Source: Bacteroidota bacterium (GTDB taxonomy: Bacteria > Bacteroidota > Ignavibacteria > Kapaibacteriales > UBA2268). From it: a DNA stretch of 64,000 nt. The stretch is taken from positions 1-64,000 of the forward strand of contig SCSM01000023.1 in the NCBI GenBank assembly GCA_004322215.1, read 5' to 3'. Each line of letters starts with the position of its first letter. Positions within the stretch are counted from its first letter, which is position 1. The translations under genes and the position numbers were made by a program. Shown here piece by piece: positions 44,983 through 53,960 of the stretch. The notes below the pieces were generated by a model. The model searched no databases, had not been told where the DNA came from, and saw only the letters and a list, made by a program, of their open reading frames with translations.

Positions 44983-45324
44983 ACGACATATATTTAAGTA
45001 TTTATTAGTAATTTCAACGACTAATAAATTCTTTTTTTTATGGTTTTGACAGATATAATGAACTCCAAAATAAATCATATTATCTATTATTCCTTAAATC
45101 CGAATTCAGACATATTTTCAAACTATTTCAAAATCATTTTAAAACCATTTTCTTTTTATATCACTTCTTCTGAACTATCTTTGTCCTGCTCGTTCTTTGA
45201 TAACAAATGTCGGACTTGAATTATCAACGTCGGGATTCAAAGGTATTTCCTCCCTTTTCAAAAGGGCTTGTACTGAACATAGGCAAAGTTTTAAAATTCT
45301 AAATTTAAACATTAAAAATTTATT

Positions 45325-45360
45325 GAAAATTGAAAATTGAAAATTGAAAATTGAAAATTG
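45325..45360. repeat. heptanucleotide repeat (GAAAATT)n
   Basis: Five perfect GAAAATT units. Similar short runs of GAAAATT appear at other AT-rich intergenic places (for example 49396), so this is probably slippage-generated. Confidence 0.85.
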
Positions 45361-45404
45361 TTTAAAAATGTTACTTTTTGCCTACCCCCTATATGACGTT
45401 AATA

Positions 45405-45432
45405 TGACAAATAGTGACAAATGCAGACAAAT
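45405..45432 (+). promoter_or_regulatory. three 10-bp-phased boxes TGACAAAT
   Basis: TGACAAAT at 45405 and 45415 and AGACAAAT at 45425, one helical turn apart. About 85 bases further lies a 25-base near-palindrome built from the same TGTGACA words (45515-45539). Likely binding sites for a DNA-binding protein; which gene they control is unclear. Confidence 0.4.
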
Positions 45433-45702
45433 ATTCCATGTCCGCAATATTTTAACTCCTTTACAAATCAATTAAATTTCTGAATGGCAATGCAAAAATT
45501 AAAAAAAGTGAGACAAAATGTGACAATTTGTGACATTTTCAAAAAGTAACTGTGAAAATCTGTGAATTCTTTGTTGTACTAATACCTATGACCAATAGAT
45601 AACTAATGGTTTTACTTACTGATTTGCTATAGATTTGAAATTATTACGCAACAGAATAATTTCACTATTTACAATTAATTCTCCACCATTCGTAATTCGT
45701 AA

Positions 45703-46584
45703 TTAATTAAATTTAACCTCTCCGGGCATTCCGATTTTCAATTGGCCGTTGTTCTTCACTTTCACTTTGATGGCATAAACCATATTCACTCTCTCGTCTT
45801 TTGTCTGTATTATTTTCGGTGTGAATTCGGATTGAGAAGAAATCCAGCTAATTGTGCCTGTCATTGATTGCAGTTCTTTCTTGTCTTTGTCAATTAATAT
45901 CTTAACCTGCTGACCGATTTTGATTTTTCCAAGCTGGTCCCCGCTTACATAAGCTTTTAGGAACATATTGCTTATATCTGCAATTTTATAAAGCGGCTTT
46001 CCGGCAACAGCCATCTCGAAAGTTTCTGCATATTTATTCAGCACGGTTCCATCTATCGGATTCACAAGCACACTCTTTTTGAGCATATCTTCAATCTGTG
46101 CAATTTGTGCATCCAATGATTTCAGTTCGTTTATAATCGCTGGGTTCTGAGTTTCTATCTGATTGATTTGCTTATTAATCACGGAAATGTTACCGTTTAT
46201 ATCATCGAGTTGTTTTTGTGTAGCAGCTTTGTTATTGAACATCGCTTCAATCCTTTTTTGGTCTTTTTCCGCATTTTGCTTTTGCTCTTTTAAAACATTA
46301 ATCTGTGCAATGACTGAACTGAATTTAGTGCTTATTGCTCTTTTGCTTGCCTCAATCTGTTCCTTCTTTAGAAAAAGCTGGGTTGTATCAATAACTCCGA
46401 TTACATCACCTTGTTTAATAGTTTGACCTTCTTCAATGTTAAATACAATTAGCTTTCCTGTTGCCTCAGATGAGATAGTAATTTCAGTAGCTTCGAAATT
46501 GCCATAAGCATCAGACAAACCATCGCCTCCGGTACAGGCATAAAAAATCATATTAACAAACAAAATCATTAAAATTGTTCTCAT
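45703..46584 (-). CDS. HlyD-family efflux adaptor (membrane fusion protein), 293 aa
   Basis: A lipoprotein-type signal (FYACTGGDG) followed by the first half of a biotinyl-lipoyl domain (EATGKLIVFNIEEGQTIKQGDVIGVID), a coiled-coil hairpin at ~70-155 (QIEASKRAISTKFSSVIAQI; EKDQKRIEAMFNNKAA), the second lipoyl half (VLVNPIDGTVLNKYAETFE) and a beta-barrel (KIADISNMFLKAYVSGDQLGKIKIGQ). It would bridge an inner-membrane pump to the TolC-like channel. The gene follows tolC- and tetR-like genes, but no ABC, RND or MFS pump gene follows it. ATG after GAGGTG. Confidence 0.9.
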   Translation of the reverse strand: MRTILMILFVNMIFYACTGGDGLSDAYGNFEATEITISSEATGKLIVFNIEEGQTIKQGDVIGVIDTTQLFLKKEQIEASKRAISTKFSSVIAQINVLKEQKQNAEKDQKRIEAMFNNKAATQKQLDDINGNISVINKQINQIETQNPAIINELKSLDAQIAQIEDMLKKSVLVNPIDGTVLNKYAETFEMAVAGKPLYKIADISNMFLKAYVSGDQLGKIKIGQQVKILIDKDKKELQSMTGTISWISSQSEFTPKIIQTKDERVNMVYAIKVKVKNNGQLKIGMPGEVKFN

Positions 46585-46700
46585 ATATTCACCTCTATTT
46601 TATTTTATTATTTTCATTTATTATTGGCTGAAAAATTTGTTTGTCGCTTCATTTTATTCTTAATTTTTAATTGTGAATTTTTAAATTTTAATTTATTTTA

Positions 46701-47969
46701 TTACATCTTTCCAATAAGAGTAAGATAATTTATCTTCGCTTTGACAAGCTCGATTATGTGTATTTCCATTGATTGCTCGGCAAGTGTCTTTGCGTTGACT
46801 TCTGCTACATATTCGGTTGCCGTAATTATCCCGTTATCGAGTTGGCTCGATGTCTGTGCAACAATCTTTTTTCTTAATTCTATTATTTGCTTGTCTTTTT
46901 CAATTGTTCTTTCGAGCTTATCAATTTCATTTTCCTGGCTATGCAGTGCAATTGATAAATTCATTGAAAATAGTTCTTCCTGTGAGTTAACAATTTCCTT
47001 TTGTATTTTCACAATCTCATTATCACGGCTCGTTGTGTTCCAATTCCATATATTCCAGCTCGCTTTGACTCCGACTATGTAATATGTCTGGAAATCCGGT
47101 TCGAATAGATTAAATCCCGGTCGTCCATACATTCCTTGCCCGAATAATGATATTCTCGGATAATACTTTGTATCATTCAAACCTTGCACTGCATCGAGCG
47201 ATACTTTATTCAAATTGAACAATTCATATTCCAATCGGAATTTAGATGTATCAGGAAAAGTAAAGTAAACTGCATCGGGATATTCGAAAACATCAGTTGG
47301 GTCGTAATTATTTTTAGTTAAAATATTTAATGATTTAACCAACGATGCATTATTAGTCATTAAATCATCCTGCGTTTGCTGCAATTTCAGGATTTCTGCT
47401 TCGAGGATATCTCCATTGTTTTGTAACAGCACCCCGCTGTTGATTTTAACTTTAATCGTATTTAATTTTTCGAATAAATCACTTTTTGTTATTTCCAATT
47501 GACTGATTTTTGCTTTTAAAATTAGTATGTTAAAATAAATATCATTTATTTTTTGTTTCAGGTTATATATATCAACTTCTATATTTTTTATGGTTGCTGC
47601 GCTTTGTGCTTTTTCCACATCTTTAGCATTTGATATTATACCGCCATCCCATATTAATTGTTCGAGATTCACTCCAATTTTATATTGGTCTTTTTCCTGT
47701 CTTGGGATTACAATGCCGGGAAATGGTATATCAATTTTTGTTACATCCGATTGATAAGTTGCCTGTCCTATTAAATTCAAATCAGGATAATATTTTGTAT
47801 TCAGATTTTCTATTTTCAATCCAGATATTGTTCTTTGATATTCTAATTGTTTCATTGCTGGATAATTCTTAATAGCCGATTCATAGCAATCTTTCAATGT
47901 TACTCTGACTTCCGAATGAAGCTGTATCGTTATTATAAATGAAATTAAAATTGGTATATATTGTCTCAC
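46701..47969 (-). CDS. TolC-family outer-membrane efflux channel, 422 aa
   Basis: Signal peptide to ~20 (LHSE), then the TolC start VTLKDCYESAIKNYPAMKQLEYQ and long coiled-coil helices in two related halves (KINDIYFNILILKAKISQLE; VNSQEELFSMNLSIALHSQENEIDKLE), with YVVG-type barrel strands. The start is a GTG at 47969 after GGAG. It follows the TetR gene by 12 bases, so regulator, channel and adaptor are one operon. Confidence 0.9.
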   Translation of the reverse strand: MRQYIPILISFIITIQLHSEVRVTLKDCYESAIKNYPAMKQLEYQRTISGLKIENLNTKYYPDLNLIGQATYQSDVTKIDIPFPGIVIPRQEKDQYKIGVNLEQLIWDGGIISNAKDVEKAQSAATIKNIEVDIYNLKQKINDIYFNILILKAKISQLEITKSDLFEKLNTIKVKINSGVLLQNNGDILEAEILKLQQTQDDLMTNNASLVKSLNILTKNNYDPTDVFEYPDAVYFTFPDTSKFRLEYELFNLNKVSLDAVQGLNDTKYYPRISLFGQGMYGRPGFNLFEPDFQTYYIVGVKASWNIWNWNTTSRDNEIVKIQKEIVNSQEELFSMNLSIALHSQENEIDKLERTIEKDKQIIELRKKIVAQTSSQLDNGIITATEYVAEVNAKTLAEQSMEIHIIELVKAKINYLTLIGKM

Positions 47970-47981
47970 CTTTATTCTCCG

Positions 47982-48593
47982 TTAAATTTTTCTTAATGAC
48001 CTCATAACAAATTCCGGAAGGAATTTCTTCCTCTCCTGAATAAACGATTTAAAATCATCCTCCGACATTTCTAACACAATTTGAAGAATGGGTTTTGCTG
48101 CGAACGGAAAAATGGCAAGAGCAAGCATACTGACGAGGATTTGTTTTGGGTCCTGCTTTTCTATTCTTCCCGCATCCATTTCTTCTTTAATTTGTCTTAA
48201 AAATTTAGACGGTTTCGATTCAAAATGCTTCTTGAAAAATGACTGCAAATGTTCGGGATTATGAGCTACCTCATGCATAATGAAATTAGGAATGTGCGGA
48301 TGTTTTATAAGCAAATCAAGATACTTTGAGAAAAAAGTATTAATCTTTTTCTCAAACGGCTCATCCGAATCGAGAATTTCAAGTATCTGAGGTAAAAAGT
48401 TTTTAAACGATGAAAGGAAAATTGCCTCGAAAATTTTATCCTTACTCCTGAAATAATAATGCAATAGTGCTTTATTTATTCCTGCCTCATCTGCAATCTC
48501 CTGCATACGAGTACCGTGGTAGCCCCTGCTGAGAAATACTTTATGAGCTGCTTTTAGTATCGTATCTTCCGATTGATGTTCTGCTGGTGCCAT
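47982..48593 (-). CDS. TetR/AcrR-family transcriptional regulator, 203 aa
   Basis: N-terminal TetR helix-turn-helix: TILKAAHKVFLSRGYHGTRMQEIADEAGINKALLHYYFRSKDKIFE (residues ~12-58). The C-terminal ligand/dimer domain is typical in size. First gene of the efflux operon, so probably its own repressor, relieved by an unknown compound. The leaderless-looking ATG at 48593 is the only sensible start. Confidence 0.93.
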   Translation of the reverse strand: MAPAEHQSEDTILKAAHKVFLSRGYHGTRMQEIADEAGINKALLHYYFRSKDKIFEAIFLSSFKNFLPQILEILDSDEPFEKKINTFFSKYLDLLIKHPHIPNFIMHEVAHNPEHLQSFFKKHFESKPSKFLRQIKEEMDAGRIEKQDPKQILVSMLALAIFPFAAKPILQIVLEMSEDDFKSFIQERKKFLPEFVMRSLRKI

Positions 48594-48609
48594 ATTTGTA
48601 ATATTATAG

Positions 48610-48653
48610 TTTAACCGTATAATTTAACCAAATCATTTAACCATTTAGTTAAT
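48610..48653 (-). promoter_or_regulatory. candidate TetR operator
   Basis: TTTAACC-like half-sites at 48610, 48623 and 48636 (13-bp steps), the last forming a dyad TTAAC-N6-GTTAA. It lies 17-60 bases upstream of the TetR start codon, where an autoregulatory operator is expected. Confidence 0.5.
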
Positions 48654-48756
48654 TTCAAAAATAATAAATTTCCTTTATCCTGCAAAAAATTTATTTTCCT
48701 GATTTTTTATGATAAGATTAATATTCAATTTTTATAAAATAACTTTAATACTACAC

Positions 48757-48781
48757 GTCTATACATTAAATGTCTATACAT
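48757..48781 (+). promoter_or_regulatory. direct repeat before the MarR gene
   Basis: GTCTATACAT occurs at 48757 and 48772 (15-bp period), directly followed by TATAATTTG, which could be the -7 element. The position 17-40 bases before the start codon suits a repressor site. Confidence 0.4.
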
Positions 48782-48797
48782 ATAATTTGAATTTGAT

Positions 48798-49241
48798 ATG
48801 AAACTTGAAGATGAAATAATGCAGAAAAAGTTTAAAAGCGAACATCACAAATTGATTGTTAATATCATTTTTACCGGGAACTGGGTGAATGCTTCCAGTA
48901 TAAAATTCCTGAAGCGGTTCGGAATCTCACCTCAGCAGTATAACCTGATGAGAATACTACGAGGCAGGCATCCGGAATCTGCTTCGATTACTCTTCTGAC
49001 TGAAAGAATGCTGGATAAAATGTCAAATGCATCTCGTCTTGTTGAGAAATTGAAAAAGAAAGAGCTTGTCGAACGTATCGAATGTCCTCATGACAGGAGA
49101 AAAGTTGAAGTTTCCATCAATGAAAAGGGATTGGAGCTCTTGAAAGAAATAGATGGTAATGAAAATGAAAAAAACTTTAAGAATCTATCAGTTGCAGAAG
49201 CTAAACAGCTAAATATTTTGCTCGATAAATTCAGGGGATAA
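48798..49241 (+). CDS. MarR-family transcriptional regulator, 147 aa
   Basis: Winged-helix pattern of MarR: FGISPQQYNLMRILRG, ASITLLTERMLDKMSNASRLVEKLKKKELVERIE, then the wing CPHDRRKVEVSINEKG. Divergent from the TetR-led efflux operon and followed after 242 bases by a DoxX-like gene, a common MarR-DoxX pairing that suggests redox or stress control. No clear ribosome-binding site. Confidence 0.93.
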   Translation: MKLEDEIMQKKFKSEHHKLIVNIIFTGNWVNASSIKFLKRFGISPQQYNLMRILRGRHPESASITLLTERMLDKMSNASRLVEKLKKKELVERIECPHDRRKVEVSINEKGLELLKEIDGNENEKNFKNLSVAEAKQLNILLDKFRG

Positions 49242-49483
49242 TTAATTAGAATTTTAAATTATAAATTTTAAATTTTTAATGAATTATTAATGATAAAGTT
49301 TTTAAGAAATCTATAATGATAAAGTGAAATTATTTATATAAAAAGGTACAACCAAGTTCGGAGTATTAATATATTTAAGATTTAAAATTTATTGGAAATT
49401 GAAAATTATTATAAAGAAAATCTTGTTTAAGATATAATGTATTAATGAATAATATTAGTTTAATAATAAATTAAGGTGAAATT

Positions 49484-49858
49484 ATGGATATAATAAAACA
49501 TATAGGAAGAATCGTTTTTGCATTACCATTTTTGGTATTTGGAATCAACCATTTTATTTATGCACAGATGTTGTCGGGCATAGTCCCTCCTTATATACCG
49601 GGAGGGGTAATATGGGTATATATAACAGGTGCGGCATTAATCGCTGCATCATTGAGTATAGCAGCAAACAAGTTAGTGAAAGTATCAGGACTGCTTCTTG
49701 CTTTATTGTTGTTGATGTTTATTTTGACTTTGCATATACCCGGACTTAGTAATCCAAAAATGGCACAAATGGCAATGGCCGGCTTGCTTAAGGATACTGC
49801 AATGATGGGAGGAGCAATAATGGCTTCTGCTTTTTTCGGTAAATGGGAAAAGAAATAA
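49484..49858 (+). CDS. DoxX-like membrane protein, 124 aa
   Basis: Four hydrophobic helices (GRIVFALPFLVFGINHFIY; VIWVYITGAALIAASLSIA; VSGLLLALLLLMFILTLHI; AMAGLLKDTAMMGGAIMAS) with the FGxNHF motif of DoxX/DoxD-type inner-membrane proteins, linked in other bacteria to thiol and oxidative-stress functions. ATG follows AAGGTG. Probably controlled by the MarR gene upstream. Confidence 0.8.
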   Translation: MDIIKHIGRIVFALPFLVFGINHFIYAQMLSGIVPPYIPGGVIWVYITGAALIAASLSIAANKLVKVSGLLLALLLLMFILTLHIPGLSNPKMAQMAMAGLLKDTAMMGGAIMASAFFGKWEKK

Positions 49859-49875
49859 ATCAAAAGGGGTGTACT

Positions 49876-50472
49876 GTGAAATCGGTGTCGAGGTCAAGGG
49901 ATTGGGAAGAAGTATATTTGAATAATAATGTTGAAGAATTGCCATGGTATAGAAAAAAACTAGACCATGACGTTAAGATTGAATTAAAGAGACGAAAAAT
50001 AAAAAGCGGGACAGTGCTTGACCTCGGCACCGGTCCCGGAACTCAGGCATTGGAATTGAATATGATCGGATTCGATGTAACTGCAACGGATATTTCTGAA
50101 TCTGCAATTAATAATGCAAAAAAATTAAGCGATAATATTGATTTCATTCTCGATGATATTCTCACTACGAAACTTAGAAAGAAATTCGATTTGATTTTGG
50201 ACAGGGGATGCTTCCACACCATTGAAACCGAAGAAAGAAAAATATATCTGAAAAATATAAAAATGATTCTTAATAAGAATGGATTGTTGTTTCTAAAGTG
50301 TTTCAGCGACAGAGAACCGGACTCAGGTACAGGTCCTAATAGAATTTCTGAATTAATATTGAAAGATTTGTTTTCCGGAGAATTTGATATTGAAAAAATA
50401 ATTCATACTGAATTTAAAGGTAGAAGAAAACCGAATCCGAAAGCATTATTTGTTGTGATGAGGAAAATGTAA
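49876..50472 (+). CDS. class I SAM-dependent methyltransferase, 198 aa
   Basis: The DLGTGPGTQALELNMIGFDVTATDISESAI segment is motif I plus the acidic end of strand 2 that binds S-adenosylmethionine. DLILDRGCFHTIE is the typical post-II motif of thiopurine-methyltransferase-like enzymes. Start set at GTG 49876 because AAAGGGG lies just before it; an upstream in-frame ATG at 49843 overlaps the DoxX gene and lacks a ribosome-binding site. Probably detoxifies a small thiol, metalloid or similar substrate; the substrate is not readable from sequence. Confidence 0.85.
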   Translation: MKSVSRSRDWEEVYLNNNVEELPWYRKKLDHDVKIELKRRKIKSGTVLDLGTGPGTQALELNMIGFDVTATDISESAINNAKKLSDNIDFILDDILTTKLRKKFDLILDRGCFHTIETEERKIYLKNIKMILNKNGLLFLKCFSDREPDSGTGPNRISELILKDLFSGEFDIEKIIHTEFKGRRKPNPKALFVVMRKM

Positions 50473-50514
50473 TAATTTGCATTTTTAAATAATTCATTTT
50501 AAATATTGAGAAAT

Positions 50515-51129
50515 ATGTGCGGATTATTTGCATTATCTGCTAAAACAAAAAGTGTAGAAAAGCTATTACCAAAGGTAAAAATTCCTGATGATTTGAAACC
50601 GAGGATAACGATTGCTCCAGCCCAAGACATTGCTGTCGTGCTGAATGACGGCAATGATGAAGTAACTTTTGTTAAATGGGGTTTAATTCCATTTTGGTCA
50701 AAAGACACTACAATCGGAAAAAAAATGTTTAATGCAAGGGCAGAAACAATACTTGAAAAACCCTCATTCAAAAATCTAATGAAAAATAAAAGGTGTGCCA
50801 TTCTATCTGATGGTTTTTATGAATGGCAAAAACTGGAAGGAAATCCAAAAAAAATACGTCATTTGATTAAAATGAAATCTAAAGAACCATTTGCCTTTGC
50901 AGGATTATGGGATACATGGACTGACAAAACAACAGGGGAGTCCATTACTTCTGCAGTTATAATAACTACCGAACCGAATGAATTGATTGCTCAAATTCAT
51001 GACCGTATGCCGGTAATTCTACCTCCTGACAAAATCAATATTTGGCTCGAACAAGGTGATTCAAACATACCTGAATTGTTGAGTTTCCTAAAGCCATATC
51101 CTCCTGAAGAAATGGAAATTCTGTCTTAA
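50515..51129 (+). CDS. SOS response-associated peptidase (SRAP/YedK/HMCES family), 204 aa
   Basis: Begins MCGLFAL, so Cys2 becomes the N-terminal nucleophile after Met removal, the feature that fixes this start; a TTG nine bases upstream is rejected. Family motifs follow: KWGLIPFW, NARAET, CAILSDGFYEWQK, FAGLWDTW and IHDRMPVIL with the active-site His. These proteins form a covalent thiazolidine link to abasic sites in single-stranded DNA and so protect replication forks. Co-directional with the methyltransferase and DoxX genes. Confidence 0.95.
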   Translation: MCGLFALSAKTKSVEKLLPKVKIPDDLKPRITIAPAQDIAVVLNDGNDEVTFVKWGLIPFWSKDTTIGKKMFNARAETILEKPSFKNLMKNKRCAILSDGFYEWQKLEGNPKKIRHLIKMKSKEPFAFAGLWDTWTDKTTGESITSAVIITTEPNELIAQIHDRMPVILPPDKINIWLEQGDSNIPELLSFLKPYPPEEMEILS

Positions 51130-51372
51130 TTTTTATTACTGAAAATTAAGAAAAAAACTGCTTTTCTATTAATTTTTAATTTTAAATAATTTCTGATTTT
51201 GTAGAGTTTTAATCTTATTTGGCGTATAAGAAAAATACTTATAAACTTTTGTAAATCATCATAGAATGAATTAAATTGCTTGTTTAATCATGGTTCTTTT
51301 AATATTGATGCTCCGTTAAATAATTAATTAAAATGAAATTGATTGTTTTCAATCAGAAAATTAGGATAAAAA

Positions 51373-52968
51373 ATGGCTAAAGGAAAAATATTAATAGTCG
51401 AAGACCAGCCGGTTGTTTCTCAAAATATTAAATTAATGCTTAAGTATAATGGCTATGATGTAGGTGGAGTTGCTTCTACCTCCGAAGAAGCTATGAAACT
51501 TATAGAAATGGACAGACCGGATTTGATTATTATGGATATTTCCCTCCCGGGCAAACTTGACGGCATTGATGCTACTAATATTATTACCGAAAGATGGAAT
51601 ATTCCGATTATTTACCTTACTGCTCATTCCGACGAAACAACTTTGCAAAGGGCAAAAAATACACATAACTACGGTTTTATAATCAAGGATATTGACCTGA
51701 AATCCCAGATTCCAATTTTCATTGAATTTGCTCTATATAAGCATCGGCTTATCGAAGAACAACAGTATGCTGCAAAGGAATTATCTGAAAATGAAGAAAA
51801 ATTCAGGATGATTGTCAATTCTGCAAGAGACGGTATCATTTTCATTGACTGTTCAGGATTAATTTCTTTTTGGAACAATGCTTCACTGGAAAAATTTGGC
51901 TATAATAATGTTCCTGAAGAAAAGGTTTTCTTTTGGCAAATTGTCTCTCTTCCTAAAATAAAATACTTCCAGGAGAAATTCTCCGAAATTGGTTCAAAAG
52001 GTGAAAGTGATATTGCAGGTAAAATGATTGAATTTCTTGCTGTAAAAAAGGATGGCTCCACTTTCCCTGTCGAAATTATTTTTTATCCGATAAAAATTAA
52101 AAACATTTGGTACACTTGCTGTATAATTCGGGATATTACAATCCGTAAAGAAGCTGAAGAAGAAATGTCCAAGCTAATTGAAGAACTTAGAATCTCCCGC
52201 GAAATGGTCGAACAAAATGCCAATGAACTTCTGCTTGCAAATGAAAAACTTTACGAATCAGAAGAAAATTTGAGGATTTTAAACGCAAGCAAAGACAGGT
52301 TCTTTTCGATCTTAGCCCATGACCTTCGTGGTCCATTCCAGGGTTTGCTTGGCTTTTCGCACATACTTCATAATGATTTCAAAAAAATGAAACAGGATGA
52401 AGCTCAGGATATTATTGATGACCTTTATCATTCTGCAGAACAGATATACAAGCTTCTCGACCACCTCTTGCTCTGGTCAAGAATACAAAGAGGTGTACTC
52501 GAATATAAGCCGGAAAAATGCAACCTCAGGAACATTGTTGATTTGAACATTGACCTCCAGAAGCCGCTTGCCGGCAGAAAGAATATTAAGTTAATCTCCG
52601 AAGTAAAGGAAGAACTTGAAATAATATCTGACCCTAATATGATTAATACTGTTATCAGGAATCTTGTATCCAATGCCATTAAATTCACAAGTATCGGGGG
52701 TAAAATTATCATTTCTGTTACTGATACAAAAGATGGATATATGTTGGTCAGTGTTAAAGACAACGGAATTGGAATTCTTGAAGAAGATATGCAGAAGTTA
52801 TTTAAAATTGATTCCTATTTTACAAGTCCCGGCACATCTGATGAAAAGGGTACCGGATTAGGACTTGTATTATGCAAAGATTTGATTGAGAAATGCAGAG
52901 GTAAAATATTTGTTGAAAGTCAGGTTGACAAGGGCTCAACCTTCTCTTTCAAAATTCCTATTAACTAA
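51373..52968 (+). CDS. hybrid REC-PAS-histidine kinase, 531 aa
   Basis: Receiver domain (1-120) with VEDQ, phospho-acceptor Asp ~55 (IIMDISLPG), LTAHSD and IIKDID. A PAS domain lies at ~140-260 (FRMIVNSARDGIIFIDCSGLISFWN; VEIIFYPIKI). A coiled coil (~260-310) leads to HisKA with SILAHDLRGPFQGLLGFSHIL (His ~316), N-box NLVSNAIKF, and G-boxes DNGIGI and GTGLGL. It is soluble, so probably fed by another kinase through its receiver. ATG after AGGA. The exonuclease gene follows 13 bases later. Confidence 0.93.
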   Translation: MAKGKILIVEDQPVVSQNIKLMLKYNGYDVGGVASTSEEAMKLIEMDRPDLIIMDISLPGKLDGIDATNIITERWNIPIIYLTAHSDETTLQRAKNTHNYGFIIKDIDLKSQIPIFIEFALYKHRLIEEQQYAAKELSENEEKFRMIVNSARDGIIFIDCSGLISFWNNASLEKFGYNNVPEEKVFFWQIVSLPKIKYFQEKFSEIGSKGESDIAGKMIEFLAVKKDGSTFPVEIIFYPIKIKNIWYTCCIIRDITIRKEAEEEMSKLIEELRISREMVEQNANELLLANEKLYESEENLRILNASKDRFFSILAHDLRGPFQGLLGFSHILHNDFKKMKQDEAQDIIDDLYHSAEQIYKLLDHLLLWSRIQRGVLEYKPEKCNLRNIVDLNIDLQKPLAGRKNIKLISEVKEELEIISDPNMINTVIRNLVSNAIKFTSIGGKIIISVTDTKDGYMLVSVKDNGIGILEEDMQKLFKIDSYFTSPGTSDEKGTGLGLVLCKDLIEKCRGKIFVESQVDKGSTFSFKIPIN

Positions 52969-52981
52969 TTAATTATTATAT

Positions 52982-53785
52982 ATGAAGATTATTTCATGGA
53001 ATATAAACGGATACAGGGCAATCACAGGACAAAATCCAAGCAAAAGATACGATAAAGTATCTAAAGACAATAAGTTATTTGCTTTCATCGAGCAGGAAAA
53101 TCCGGATATTATTATGCTTCAGGAAACAAAGGCATCACCTGAACAAATTGCCCAGGAATTAATCAGTCCCGAAGGATATGAATATTATTATAATTCATCC
53201 CGTGAAAAAAAAGGATATAGCGGAGTCGCTGTGTTTACTAAAATCAAACCGAAAAATGTAAATGATTCGATAGGAGTACCAAGGTTTGATATCGAGGGAA
53301 GAATATTGGAGCTTCACTTTTCCGATTTTGTTTTGTTTGATGTTTATTTTCCCAAAGGATATGAAGATTCGGAAAGACTGAATTATAAGCTCGAATTTTA
53401 TGACGACTTCTTCAATTATGTTGAAATGCTCAGGAAAAAGAAAAAAAATATTATTATAGCAGGAGACTATAACACAGCTCATCATGAAATTGACATAGCA
53501 AGACCTAAGGAGAATATAACAGTCTCGGGATTTATGCCGGTTGAGCGAGAAAAACTGGATTGGATTGAAAAGCTTGGATATGTAGATACCTTCCGAATAT
53601 TTAATAAAGATGCCGGAAATTACACATGGTGGAGCCAAAGAGGGAGAGCCCGCGAAAACAACATTGGCTGGCGTATTGACTATTTCTTTGTAACAAAAAA
53701 TATGCTGGCTAAATTAAAGAATTCATATCATAAACCGGATATTCTTGGTTCGGACCATTGTCCTGTTTTTCTTGAATTAACATAA
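52982..53785 (+). CDS. xth: exodeoxyribonuclease III
   Basis: An AP endonuclease/3'-5' exonuclease of the ExoIII/EEP fold in base-excision repair. Motifs in order: SWNINGYRA (N-terminal), IMLQETKAS with the metal-binding Glu, GYSGVAVFTK, VYFPKG, AGDYNTAHHEID with catalytic Asp/Asn, GWRIDYFFV and GSDHCPVFLEL with the catalytic His. Length 267 is normal for the family. Preceded by the hybrid kinase; no strong ribosome-binding site. Confidence 0.95.
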   Translation: MKIISWNINGYRAITGQNPSKRYDKVSKDNKLFAFIEQENPDIIMLQETKASPEQIAQELISPEGYEYYYNSSREKKGYSGVAVFTKIKPKNVNDSIGVPRFDIEGRILELHFSDFVLFDVYFPKGYEDSERLNYKLEFYDDFFNYVEMLRKKKKNIIIAGDYNTAHHEIDIARPKENITVSGFMPVEREKLDWIEKLGYVDTFRIFNKDAGNYTWWSQRGRARENNIGWRIDYFFVTKNMLAKLKNSYHKPDILGSDHCPVFLELT

Positions 53786-53960
53786 GTACTGATTAAGATA
53801 GTTATAAAAAAAATATATTTTATTAATAGCAGGGATGGATATTGGTTCTGTTTCTTCTATGTCTTGGAAATATGCTCGTTTTTTTGTAATTATGTATGTT
53901 TTCAGGATACTTGGGGTACAAGGTATTGAAATTAACTAATTTCAAAATTATTAAAATATA

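Larger units (their letters stand above)
44788..44984 (+). repeat. 88-bp tandem repeat with tRNA 3'-end (candidate att site)
   Basis: CGACTCCCACCTTCTGC and flanks occur three times with a period of exactly 88 bp (starts 44788, 44876, 44964). Two complete units and a final 3' part are present; the third copy has diverged (CCCATCTTCTGT). The repeated piece is the T-arm and acceptor 3' strand of a tRNA-like sequence, the usual crossover region of tyrosine integrases. Confidence 0.8.
44985..45702. other. gene-free junction region
   Basis: About 720 bp between the att-like repeat and the efflux operon. It contains a heptamer repeat (45325-45360), three 10-bp-phased TGACAAAT-type boxes (45405-45432) and a 25-bp near-palindrome (45515-45539). 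No gene is supported; the minus-strand frame over the tRNA-like repeats is the familiar spurious translation of a tRNA region. Confidence 0.5.

Noticed and set aside
44860-45078. 72-residue minus-strand frame over the tRNA-like repeats
   Set aside because: Its sequence (RRWESNPHGF, EDGSRTHTGF) is the well-known false translation of a tRNA region and it is built from the 88-bp tandem units.
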